Part shown: positions 8,801 to 15,921 of the stretch, one piece after another
Numbering within the stretch: position 1 is the stretch's first letter
How the letters are laid out: each line of letters begins with the position of its first letter
DNA from: Shewanella sp. ANA-3
GTDB taxonomy: Bacteria; Pseudomonadota; Gammaproteobacteria; Enterobacterales; Shewanellaceae
DNA: 64,000 nt
Direction: 5' to 3'
NCBI RefSeq assembly: GCF_000203935.1
Contig: NC_008577.1
Location: forward strand, 3,720,001 to 3,784,000
Made by a program: the position numbers and the translations under genes
The notes under the pieces: model-generated
Databases searched by the model: none
Told to the model about the DNA's origin: nothing
Seen by the model: only the letters and a program-made list of their open reading frames with translations

Positions 8801-9523
8801 GTGAATAACAACCTAAATAAAAAACGGCTGGCACAAGTTGTTGGGCTCGCGCTGACGACCAGCTTATTCTCCGGCATTGCCGCCGCAGAAGTGTCGGGGG
8901 AAATTAGCGTAACCAATGATTATCGCTTCCGAGGCATCTCGCAAACCGCGGGCGATCCTGCGGTTCAAGGCGGTGTCGATTGGAGTTTTGAGTCCGGATT
9001 TTCGGTCGGCGCCTGGGCCAGTAATGTCGACTTTGATGAGCCAGGTTACAACGGTCCAGATATCGAGTATGACTTCTATGTTGCCTACGGCGGTGACATC
9101 AATGACAACGTCAGTTACGACGTGACCCTCAACCGCTATAACTATTCGGGTGAGAGTGACCTCGGCTATTTCGAAGTCACAGCTGGCGTCGAGTTTAGCG
9201 GCTTTCGCGTAGCCTATTGGTACACCAATGATTACGGTGGCAGCGATTTAGATTATCACTACGGCGAAATCAATTACTCCTATGAGTTTGTTGAAAACTG
9301 GAGCCTCGATCTGCATTACGGCTACAACGTAGGCGATGCCTTAGACGATGGTGAAGGCTTTGATAGCTACTCGGATTATTCCGTCGGCGTATCCACCGAA
9401 TTTATGGGATTTGGCCTGTCACTCGCTTGGCTTGGCACCGACTTGAGCGGCGATCAGAAAGTCTCCGACGGTGTGTGGAAAAACGACGATACCGTATTAG
9501 CAAGCGTCAGTTACGCCTTCTAA
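8801..9523 (+). CDS. TorF-type putative porin (Gcw_chp family outer-membrane protein)
   Basis: A 240-residue exported protein. It starts at GTG behind GGGAGAAATACC and has a signal peptide that ends near IAAAEVSG (about residue 30). The mature part opens with EISVTNDYRFRGISQT, the hallmark of the TIGR02001 (Gcw_chp/TorF) family, and continues in alternating aromatic strands that end in VSYAF, a beta-barrel C-terminus with terminal phenylalanine. It is probably a small outer-membrane barrel whose cargo is unknown. It has its own terminator. Its place between amine catabolism and nagP may be chance; no NagR operator precedes it. Confidence 0.8.
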   Translation: MNNNLNKKRLAQVVGLALTTSLFSGIAAAEVSGEISVTNDYRFRGISQTAGDPAVQGGVDWSFESGFSVGAWASNVDFDEPGYNGPDIEYDFYVAYGGDINDNVSYDVTLNRYNYSGESDLGYFEVTAGVEFSGFRVAYWYTNDYGGSDLDYHYGEINYSYEFVENWSLDLHYGYNVGDALDDGEGFDSYSDYSVGVSTEFMGFGLSLAWLGTDLSGDQKVSDGVWKNDDTVLASVSYAF

Positions 9524-9542
9524 TTCACGCCCTGCAAATACT

Positions 9543-9568
9543 AAAAAGCCCTCTGATGAGGGCTTTTT
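9543..9568. terminator. Bidirectional intrinsic terminator between porin and nagP
   Basis: AAAAAGCCCTC and GAGGGCTTTTTT flank a TGAT loop, with A/T runs on both sides. It serves the convergent porin and nagP genes. Confidence 0.88.
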
Positions 9569-9587
9569 TACATCGCTTGGTAACTGA

Positions 9588-10892
9588 TTACCAGTGACGC
9601 ATCTTATGACCTTTCACGGCATAGAAGAGAATAAACAGGTAGCAAGGTAACATCACCATATAACCGCCCTGCTGCCCCATATCGGTGGCCGAACTCGTGA
9701 GTCCCCAAAACAGTGGCCCGAAAGCACCACCCGCAATCCCCATGATGAGTAATGCCGAACCTGTGCTGGTGAGCTTACCTAAACCCGACAGCGCCAGAGG
9801 CCACACCGCAGGCCAAACAATCGCATTGGCTAATCCTAAGAAGGCGATAAAGAGTAAGGTATCAGGCAAGGCCACACCGCCGAAAGGCACTAACAGCGCA
9901 TTGGCAATCGCGTAGGAATTATTATCCCCGAACAGGATAGCAAGGGTCAGTAATAGCCCAAGAATCGCCGAAATCATCAGTGCCGTTGGCTGAGAGATAA
10001 AGCGAGGGATCAAGATAATCCCTAAGGTATAACCCAGAACCATACACACCATAGTGTAGGAGGTCATCACGCCGTAATGTTCAACCCCTAGCGATAAGGC
10101 GAAGGTACCGATAGTATCGCCAGCAATCACCTCAACCGCCACGTAGACAAATAGCGCGATAACCCCAAAGGCTAAGTTAGGATGGGACAAGGCAGCCTTG
10201 ATTTGGCCTTTATCTGTGTGCTCGGCCACTTCATCTTCATTAGATAATTCTGGCAGAGGCGATTTTTTAACAGCAAGCGCCAACACTCCAATAAAAATCG
10301 CCATACCGAGGTAAGGGAAAACCAAGCTGTTTGCCATTTCATCAATTTGCACTTGGGTTAACGTAGTGCCAATGCGGTCTTTAAAGCTATCTAAGATCAA
10401 TGCGGAGAAAACTAACGGTGCAATCACCCCCGCACCTTTATTCAAAATGCCCATCACGCTGACGCGGGCCGCGGCAGACTCTTCAGGCCCAAGGCGAACC
10501 ACGTAGGGGTTTACTGCCGTTTGTAGCAGGGTTTGGCCTGTGCCCATCACTAATTGTGCACATAAAAACAGGCCGAATATTTGGGTCTTAGCCGCAGGAA
10601 TAAATAATAGGCCTGCGAGCATCATGATGCCCATCCCCAGTGCCATACCATTTTTATAACCGACTTTACGGATAACCCACGCCGAGGGCAGCGCGGTAAA
10701 GGTCACCGCAATATAAAAGGAGAACAGGATTAGTGAGGCTTGGAAGGGATTGAGTTGCAAAATTTGTTTTAAATAGGGCATCAAAGATCCATTCAACCAA
10801 GTTGCGAATCCAAGGATGAAAAAGAGTGCTGCCACTATCGCCATGGGGAGAAAACTGCTTTTCTGCTGGCTTTTATCGAGTGTCATTTCCAT
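9588..10892 (-). CDS. nagP: N-acetylglucosamine MFS permease
   Basis: A 434-residue major-facilitator permease of the FucP/glucose-galactose subfamily with about 12 hydrophobic segments. The opening (ALFFILGFATWLNGSLMPYL) and the GTGQTLLQTAVNPYVVRLGP segment are typical. In Shewanella the member of this family next to nagA and nagB-II is NagP, which imports GlcNAc unphosphorylated and so replaces the enterobacterial PTS. The upstream gap holds a NagR operator (11048-11061), so the gene should be induced with the rest of the regulon. It is a separate transcription unit because a terminator follows nagX upstream of it. Confidence 0.9.
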   Translation of the reverse strand: MEMTLDKSQQKSSFLPMAIVAALFFILGFATWLNGSLMPYLKQILQLNPFQASLILFSFYIAVTFTALPSAWVIRKVGYKNGMALGMGIMMLAGLLFIPAAKTQIFGLFLCAQLVMGTGQTLLQTAVNPYVVRLGPEESAAARVSVMGILNKGAGVIAPLVFSALILDSFKDRIGTTLTQVQIDEMANSLVFPYLGMAIFIGVLALAVKKSPLPELSNEDEVAEHTDKGQIKAALSHPNLAFGVIALFVYVAVEVIAGDTIGTFALSLGVEHYGVMTSYTMVCMVLGYTLGIILIPRFISQPTALMISAILGLLLTLAILFGDNNSYAIANALLVPFGGVALPDTLLFIAFLGLANAIVWPAVWPLALSGLGKLTSTGSALLIMGIAGGAFGPLFWGLTSSATDMGQQGGYMVMLPCYLFILFYAVKGHKMRHW

Positions 10893-11047
10893 AAACCTGC
10901 TTCTTATAGTAATTAATTTTTAAGGTGATGGCGGGACAAAAAACCGCTGAGTATTCCGCACATCCGTATCGCAACTCGTCTGCAATGGCTAATGTTATCA
11001 TCCAAACGCACCATTGTTTCAGTGATGTTAAAACAAACAACACAAAA

Positions 11048-11061
11048 AGACAACGCTGTCA
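11048..11061. promoter_or_regulatory. NagR operator upstream of nagP
   Basis: AGACAACGCTGTCA. It differs from the regional consensus TGACAACGCTGTCA only at the first base. Confidence 0.85.
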
Positions 11062-11173
11062 TTTGCGATTTAGCCCGCAAAATGGCCCTATTTGCCCCAG
11101 AATGAGCCATAAACACTCAGTTAACTGCTGATTTACAACCAAAGATGCTCTGCGCCCTTTGGTTGCTAGAAAT

Positions 11174-11207
11174 AAAAAAGCCACAGAGGTGAGTCTGTGG
11201 CTTTAAG
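11174..11207 (-). terminator. Intrinsic terminator of the nagKBAX operon
   Basis: On the minus strand AAAGCCACAGA pairs with TCTGTGGCTTT around a short loop and is followed by a T-rich run. It lies just past the nagX stop. Confidence 0.85.
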
Positions 11208-11225
11208 AAAAATCAGATATCGGCG

Positions 11226-12413
11226 TTAGATCCGCACAAAAATGTTGCGACGATACATCCAATACAGCACTAACCATTGAACGGTGAGCAAACCAATCAC
11301 AGCTCCTAAGGGCTGAGCATTTTCCGGCAATACCGCGATAACGCCACCGAACACACTCTGGGCGATATACTTCCAATCCACTAGGCTGGAGGCCAGATAA
11401 ATAATGATGGCGTTAGTGCCTATCACCACAAAAATAAAGGCGAGCTTTTGCCATTTCAGCACATCCACAAGGGCATAAAATAGTGCTAACAGCAGCATGC
11501 TCCAACCGCTAGTGACCAACACAAAAGAGCTGGTCCACAGCTCTTTATTGACGGGAATAACCCCACCCAGCAACCAGCCTAGGGCCAAACAAACACCACC
11601 GGCAACGCTCAAGAGGCCAACCTTAGCCCACTCCCCTTTAGGATGGGATTTCACAATAAAATGACCGACAAACACACCCGCTAAGGCGTTGACTACGGCG
11701 GGCAGTGTCGATAACACGCCTTCAGGATCGGGCGTTCGTCCTTGATAACTCACACCCGGCAGTAACAGGCTATCCACATAAGCATTGATTGACTCAGTCG
11801 GTGATAACACACCAGCCTGTCCACCAGGAAACGGCAACCAGAGTTGCACCGCGCCATAGGCCACTAAGATGCCCAAGGCCACCAGCACTTGGGTCCGTAA
11901 ACTGGTATGCCACACCAGCAAGGCGGCGAAGAACCATGCAAAGGCAATTCTACCTAATACGCTGGCATAACGGACTTTTTCAGGATCGGCAGGCGCCCCG
12001 GTTCCCCAACCATGGTTATAAAGAATGCCAAGCAACAACAAAAGAAACAGTCGCTTTATTCCGTGTCGATACACAGGCATACGCTCCTGCATCGGCAGTT
12101 TATCTAAGCGTTTTGGCGATAATCCAAGGGCAACACCGGAAAGGAAAATAAACAGCGGAAAAATCAAATCATAGAAGCGAAACCCATTCCACTCACTATG
12201 ATGCATTTGGGTATCACCCCATTGCCAGCCCGCCCAGCCCGTCAACATAAGCAAGGCGCCAAATAGGGCTTCACCACCTAGAATCCAAAACATATCGAAG
12301 CCACGCAGGGCATCGAGGGACATCAACCGCGGTTTTGACTGACGCTTTTTCGCGGCAGCCTCCTGAGCATTCACGCCCGTATTGGTGATAGATTCCGGCG
12401 CAGTCGTACTCAT
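11226..12413 (-). CDS. nagX: NagX, HGSNAT-like inner-membrane protein
   Basis: A 395-residue polytopic membrane protein. It opens with RLMSLDALRGFDMFWI, the signature of the COG4299/DUF5009 family related to the heparan-alpha-glucosaminide acetyltransferase of lysosomes, and has about ten hydrophobic spans. In Shewanella and Xanthomonas the gene is found with nagA and nagB. A role in handling GlcNAc or its oligomers at the inner membrane has been proposed, but the reaction is not known to me. Last gene of the nagK-nagB-nagA-nagX series. A terminator-like hairpin separates it from nagA, so it may be made in smaller amounts. Confidence 0.85.
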   Translation of the reverse strand: MSTTAPESITNTGVNAQEAAAKKRQSKPRLMSLDALRGFDMFWILGGEALFGALLMLTGWAGWQWGDTQMHHSEWNGFRFYDLIFPLFIFLSGVALGLSPKRLDKLPMQERMPVYRHGIKRLFLLLLLGILYNHGWGTGAPADPEKVRYASVLGRIAFAWFFAALLVWHTSLRTQVLVALGILVAYGAVQLWLPFPGGQAGVLSPTESINAYVDSLLLPGVSYQGRTPDPEGVLSTLPAVVNALAGVFVGHFIVKSHPKGEWAKVGLLSVAGGVCLALGWLLGGVIPVNKELWTSSFVLVTSGWSMLLLALFYALVDVLKWQKLAFIFVVIGTNAIIIYLASSLVDWKYIAQSVFGGVIAVLPENAQPLGAVIGLLTVQWLVLYWMYRRNIFVRI

Positions 12414-12481
12414 ACCATTATCCTTTATTATTGTTATTTAAATTATTTTATAACTTTTGAGCAAAATGCAGACTGTACAAT

Positions 12482-12520
12482 AAAAAAACTTAGCCCCTGT
12501 CATCAAAATACGACAAGGGC
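12482..12520 (-). terminator. Intercistronic terminator between nagA and nagX
   Basis: Read on the minus strand, GCCCTTGTC pairs with GACAGGGGC (one G-U pair, 10-base loop), followed by TAAG and a run of seven T. It lies between two co-directional genes of one putative operon, so it is probably a partial terminator. Confidence 0.65.
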
Positions 12521-12551
12521 CAAGGTTAACGCTTTACTGACTCAACCCACA

Positions 12552-13688
12552 CTAAGGGCGAACATAAACCGCATTTCCAGCAATATAGTTGGCCAGCACT
12601 TTGTACTGATTATCTAGCAGCACTAGATCGGCACGCTGCCCTACGGCTAACCGACCGACGCTCTCGGCAATGCCAAGGAACTCGGCTGGATACAAAGACG
12701 CCATCCGCAGGGCCTCACCAAGCGGTAAACCGAGCATCTTCACACTGTTCTCAACTGCGGTCGCCATGTCTAACACACAGCCCGCCAGTTCACCCGTCAC
12801 CGCATTTAATCTATCGCCGACACGCAGTACCTGAGTACCAAACAGCTCAAAGCTGGTTTCATCATCCATGCCTACTGGTGGCATGGCATCAGTTACCAAC
12901 ATCACTTTGCCACGGGGTTTAGCGCGCAGGGCAACTCTTGCGGCCGCTGGATGCACATGGTGGCCATCGACAATCAAACCACACCAAGCGGTTTCGCTCT
13001 CAATCGCCGCGCCTACCACGCCAGGCTCTCGGGAACCTAAGGGTGACATAGCATTGTAGAGGTGAGTAAAGCCTGTCGCCCCCGCCGCTAAGGCTGCGAC
13101 AACGGTATCGTAGTCCGCATTGGAGTGGCCTAAACACACTTTAACGCCCGACTCCACCAACAGGCGGATCACCTCAGGCGAGACATTTTCAGGTGCTAAG
13201 GTCACCACTCGAATCCCTAAATCCTGACGGCAAAAAATCGCCAGTTCAGCCTCGGTGATCTCACGGATAAAACCTTGTGGATGCACGCCTTTTTTAGGTA
13301 CCGAAAGATGCGGACCTTCAAAATGTACGCCTAATACGCCAGCGCTCTTTTGCGCGACCGCACTGGCAACCGCATCGGCAGCCTTGGCCATCACCTGCAC
13401 ATCATCTGTGATAAGCGTAGGTAAAAAGCCAGTGGTACCAAAGCGAGCATGCGCCTTGCCTATGGTTTCAATGCAAGCGACCGTTGGGCTGCTATTGAAT
13501 AACGCGCCGCCACCGCCGTTAACTTGTACATCGATAAAACCTGGCACTAGGGTGCCTGGGTAGCGAATTTCCTTAGCACCCGATGCGGTGTCTAAGCTGG
13601 CTATCAGACCATCTTCAATGGTGACAGGCACATCCCGATGGAAGGCTTCACCATCAAACAGTTGCTCGGCAATTAAGGTGAATTTCAT
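12552..13688 (-). CDS. nagA: N-acetylglucosamine-6-phosphate deacetylase
   Basis: A 378-residue amidohydrolase that removes acetate from GlcNAc-6-phosphate. Metal and substrate motifs are in order: PGFIDVQVNGGGG near residue 50 (QVNGGGG is typical of NagA), GVHFEGPHLS (metal-binding Glu), LGHSNADYDT, THLYNAMSP and VTDAMPP (catalytic Asp). Length is that of the family. It starts at an ATG behind AGAGG. It is 43 bases downstream of nagB-II and under the nagK promoter with its NagR operator. Confidence 0.95.
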   Translation of the reverse strand: MKFTLIAEQLFDGEAFHRDVPVTIEDGLIASLDTASGAKEIRYPGTLVPGFIDVQVNGGGGALFNSSPTVACIETIGKAHARFGTTGFLPTLITDDVQVMAKAADAVASAVAQKSAGVLGVHFEGPHLSVPKKGVHPQGFIREITEAELAIFCRQDLGIRVVTLAPENVSPEVIRLLVESGVKVCLGHSNADYDTVVAALAAGATGFTHLYNAMSPLGSREPGVVGAAIESETAWCGLIVDGHHVHPAAARVALRAKPRGKVMLVTDAMPPVGMDDETSFELFGTQVLRVGDRLNAVTGELAGCVLDMATAVENSVKMLGLPLGEALRMASLYPAEFLGIAESVGRLAVGQRADLVLLDNQYKVLANYIAGNAVYVRP

Positions 13689-13731
13689 CCCAAACCTCTT
13701 TTCAAATTAACGCGGCGACAACGGCCATCCA

Positions 13732-14730
13732 TTACAGCGTTTGAGTGACTTTTTTCAGCCCTGCGGGTTGGTCTGGGTCAATACCACGGGCAATCGCGAC
13801 TGCGGCCACGTCGATATAAAAACGTTGTAACAAGGCTAACGGCGCAACACGTGGGTGAATATCCGTCGACGTTTGATTTAAATGCACTAAATCTGCGCCA
13901 CGTTGGCTCACATTTTCAATCTGTTCGATATGGCTAGCGTAGGACTCATCGCCGATGCAGACATCCACAATCGTAAGTTTTTTCTCCACTAAAGTAACAG
14001 GACCATGGAGGAATTCAGCACTACTAAAGGCTTCTGCGTGGATAGAACACACTTCTTTTAACTTAAGTGCGATTTCCTTAGACACGGCATAGCCTAAACC
14101 ACGGCCTAACACGACTAAGTTTTTCACGTTTTCAACCGATGCTGGAGTCAATTGCGGCTCAGCATCAACCGCAGTTTGCAGTGCTTGAGGTAAAGAGTTA
14201 ACTGCGGCGGCGAGGGATTCGCTCTGCGTCCACGCCGAGGCTAATTGTAGAATCGCCGACAAAGTTGCAAGGTAGCTCTTAGTTGCGGCAACGGCTTTCT
14301 CTTCGCCTGCACGTAGTGGCACGACGACATCGACGATATCCTTGATTGGCGCGGTTTCATCGTTTACTAACGCCACACAAAACGCGCCGGCGTTTTTCGC
14401 CATACGCGCCTGGGCTAAAATATCAGGGCTGCGGCCAGACTGCGAAATCACAATCACTAATCCGCCTTCTAACTTCAAGGTTTTACCGTAAACGCTGGCC
14501 ACAGATGGCGCGGCAGCAAAAGTGGGTACACCCGCTTCGATTTCAAAAAGATATTTAGCAAATACACCCGCATGGTCCGATGAACCACGGCCCACAATCA
14601 TCACAAAACGGGGATCGAAAGCACGCAGTTTTTCACCTAACTGCTGCATTAAATCGGCGTTAGCGGCTAACTGACCCGCAATCTTCTGCGGCGCGGTGCG
14701 AGCTTCTTGCTCCATAATAGTGTTTGTCAT
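13732..14730 (-). CDS. nagB-II: Glucosamine-6-phosphate deaminase, SIS-domain type (NagB-II)
   Basis: A 332-residue protein with two SIS domains (about 30-160 and 195-320). It resembles the isomerase half of GlmS, not enterobacterial NagB. In Shewanella this non-orthologous enzyme turns glucosamine-6-phosphate into fructose-6-phosphate and ammonia. Seen motifs are EIPxK-like EQEARTAPQKI at the start, MIVGRGSSDHAG, VISQSGRSPD and VLGRGLGYAVSKEIALKLKE. The ATG at 14730 has TAAGG upstream; an upstream TTG would add seven residues. It lies between nagK and nagA. Confidence 0.93.
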   Translation of the reverse strand: MTNTIMEQEARTAPQKIAGQLAANADLMQQLGEKLRAFDPRFVMIVGRGSSDHAGVFAKYLFEIEAGVPTFAAAPSVASVYGKTLKLEGGLVIVISQSGRSPDILAQARMAKNAGAFCVALVNDETAPIKDIVDVVVPLRAGEEKAVAATKSYLATLSAILQLASAWTQSESLAAAVNSLPQALQTAVDAEPQLTPASVENVKNLVVLGRGLGYAVSKEIALKLKEVCSIHAEAFSSAEFLHGPVTLVEKKLTIVDVCIGDESYASHIEQIENVSQRGADLVHLNQTSTDIHPRVAPLALLQRFYIDVAAVAIARGIDPDQPAGLKKVTQTL

Positions 14731-14788
14731 GTTATTTACCTTATAAATCAATACGGGTATTGCTTTAGCACTGATGCGCTAAAACGGC

Positions 14789-15697
14789 TTATTCATTAAT
14801 GTTGACTGAGTTAAATTGCTGCTGAGCGAAGTACATGGCACCCAATTCTGGTGGCGCTAAAGTTTCAGAAATCTTGGCCACAACATCGCTGCCAAGCCAT
14901 GCCTGTAGCGGTTCGGCAAGGCCGCCGATCATAGAGAAACGCACCGGATTGAGGCTAAACAACTTGCGTGCCATTTCACTGATGTAATCGGCCCCTTCCT
15001 GCACAATCCCGCGAGCGACTTCATCACCCGCGTTGGCGCAATCGAGCACACTTCTGGCTAATTCCGCATAGCAACTCGAAGACTTACCGGCGAGATGCTC
15101 GACGATGCCTAAGGCATCACTTACCCCAAAATGCTTTAACAACATCTCGGTTAAAGCAGTCGGTGTGGCAAAGCCATCGAGGGCGAGTAACACATGCTCG
15201 GCGGCTTTTAAGCCAAGCCAAGCACCACTGCCCTTATCGCCCAGTGCAAAACCGTGACCACCGATGCTTAAGCTGTCATCGCCTACATGGGCATAACCGC
15301 AAGAACCTGTGCCCGTAATGATCACCGCCCCATCCGCGCCGCGGTGTGCACCGATACAAGCGGTATGAAGATCCGTAGTGACATACATGGCGGCAAACGG
15401 ATGCTGCCAGCTGATCACATCCTGATACAGGCGTGGCACATTGACTCCCGCCAGCCCTAAGCCCGCGACGAGTAAATGGCTATCGGTTTCCTTCATGCCC
15501 GCATCCAGCAAAGCTTGGCGAGTCGATGCTTCAATAGATGCAAATGTTTGTGCAAGACCATGCAGCGGATTAGCGCGCCCAGCAACACCTGTCCCTAAAA
15601 CGGTACCGTCCGCAGTATAGATAGTGGCTCGGCACTTACTGCCGCCTCCATCAACACCGATAAACAGTTGTTGATCTTTTGTCTGGACTAACCCCAT
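14789..15697 (-). CDS. nagK: N-acetylglucosamine kinase, BadF/BadG family
   Basis: A 302-residue ATP-dependent kinase that phosphorylates cytoplasmic GlcNAc. FIGVDGGGSKC near the start is the phosphate-binding loop of the BadF/BadG/BcrA and human NAGK fold. ITGTGSCGYA and GDKGSGAWLG follow at about 105-160. I take the ATG at 15697, preceded by AGAGGGG. An ATG five codons upstream is possible but lies too close to its own purine run. First gene of the nagK-nagB-nagA-nagX operon, with a perfect operator 99 bases or more upstream. Confidence 0.9.
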   Translation of the reverse strand: MGLVQTKDQQLFIGVDGGGSKCRATIYTADGTVLGTGVAGRANPLHGLAQTFASIEASTRQALLDAGMKETDSHLLVAGLGLAGVNVPRLYQDVISWQHPFAAMYVTTDLHTACIGAHRGADGAVIITGTGSCGYAHVGDDSLSIGGHGFALGDKGSGAWLGLKAAEHVLLALDGFATPTALTEMLLKHFGVSDALGIVEHLAGKSSSCYAELARSVLDCANAGDEVARGIVQEGADYISEMARKLFSLNPVRFSMIGGLAEPLQAWLGSDVVAKISETLAPPELGAMYFAQQQFNSVNINE

Positions 15698-15795
15698 GAC
15701 ACCCCTCTTCATCTCTTAATGCAGCGCTACCGTTGCTTATACTTATGCCGTTAATACGACACTCAACTTTAGTTAACTCAATGTTACAGCAAAAA

Positions 15796-15809
15796 TGACA
15801 GCGTTGTCA
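15796..15809. promoter_or_regulatory. NagR operator upstream of nagK operon
   Basis: TGACAGCGTTGTCA, the exact reverse complement of the consensus. It lies between nagK and the terminator of hex. Confidence 0.88.
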
Positions 15810-15871
15810 TTTACTTTTTGAAGCAATTTCTAATCAAATGTCAGACGGTAGAAATGGCTGAAAGTGAAAAA

Positions 15872-15905
15872 GAAAAAGGCTGTATTTTTATTTTAAAATA
15901 CAGCC
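15872..15905 (-). terminator. Intrinsic terminator of hex
   Basis: On the minus strand GGCTGTATTTT pairs with AAAATACAGCC and runs into TTTTTC, 17 bases past the hex stop. Confidence 0.85.
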
Positions 15906-15921
15906 AGATATAACTATTTGA

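Larger units (their letters stand above)
10893..11225 (-). other. Intergenic region with the nagP promoter
   Basis: This 333-base gap between nagX and nagP has no credible gene. It holds the nagX terminator at the high-coordinate end, then a NagR operator 156-169 bases before the nagP start. That leaves a long nagP leader. Short open frames here have no homology signs. Confidence 0.7.

Noticed and set aside
10913-11131. Overlapping frames of 67-68 codons on both strands upstream of nagP
   Set aside because: They lie over the operator and have no ribosome site or family pattern.
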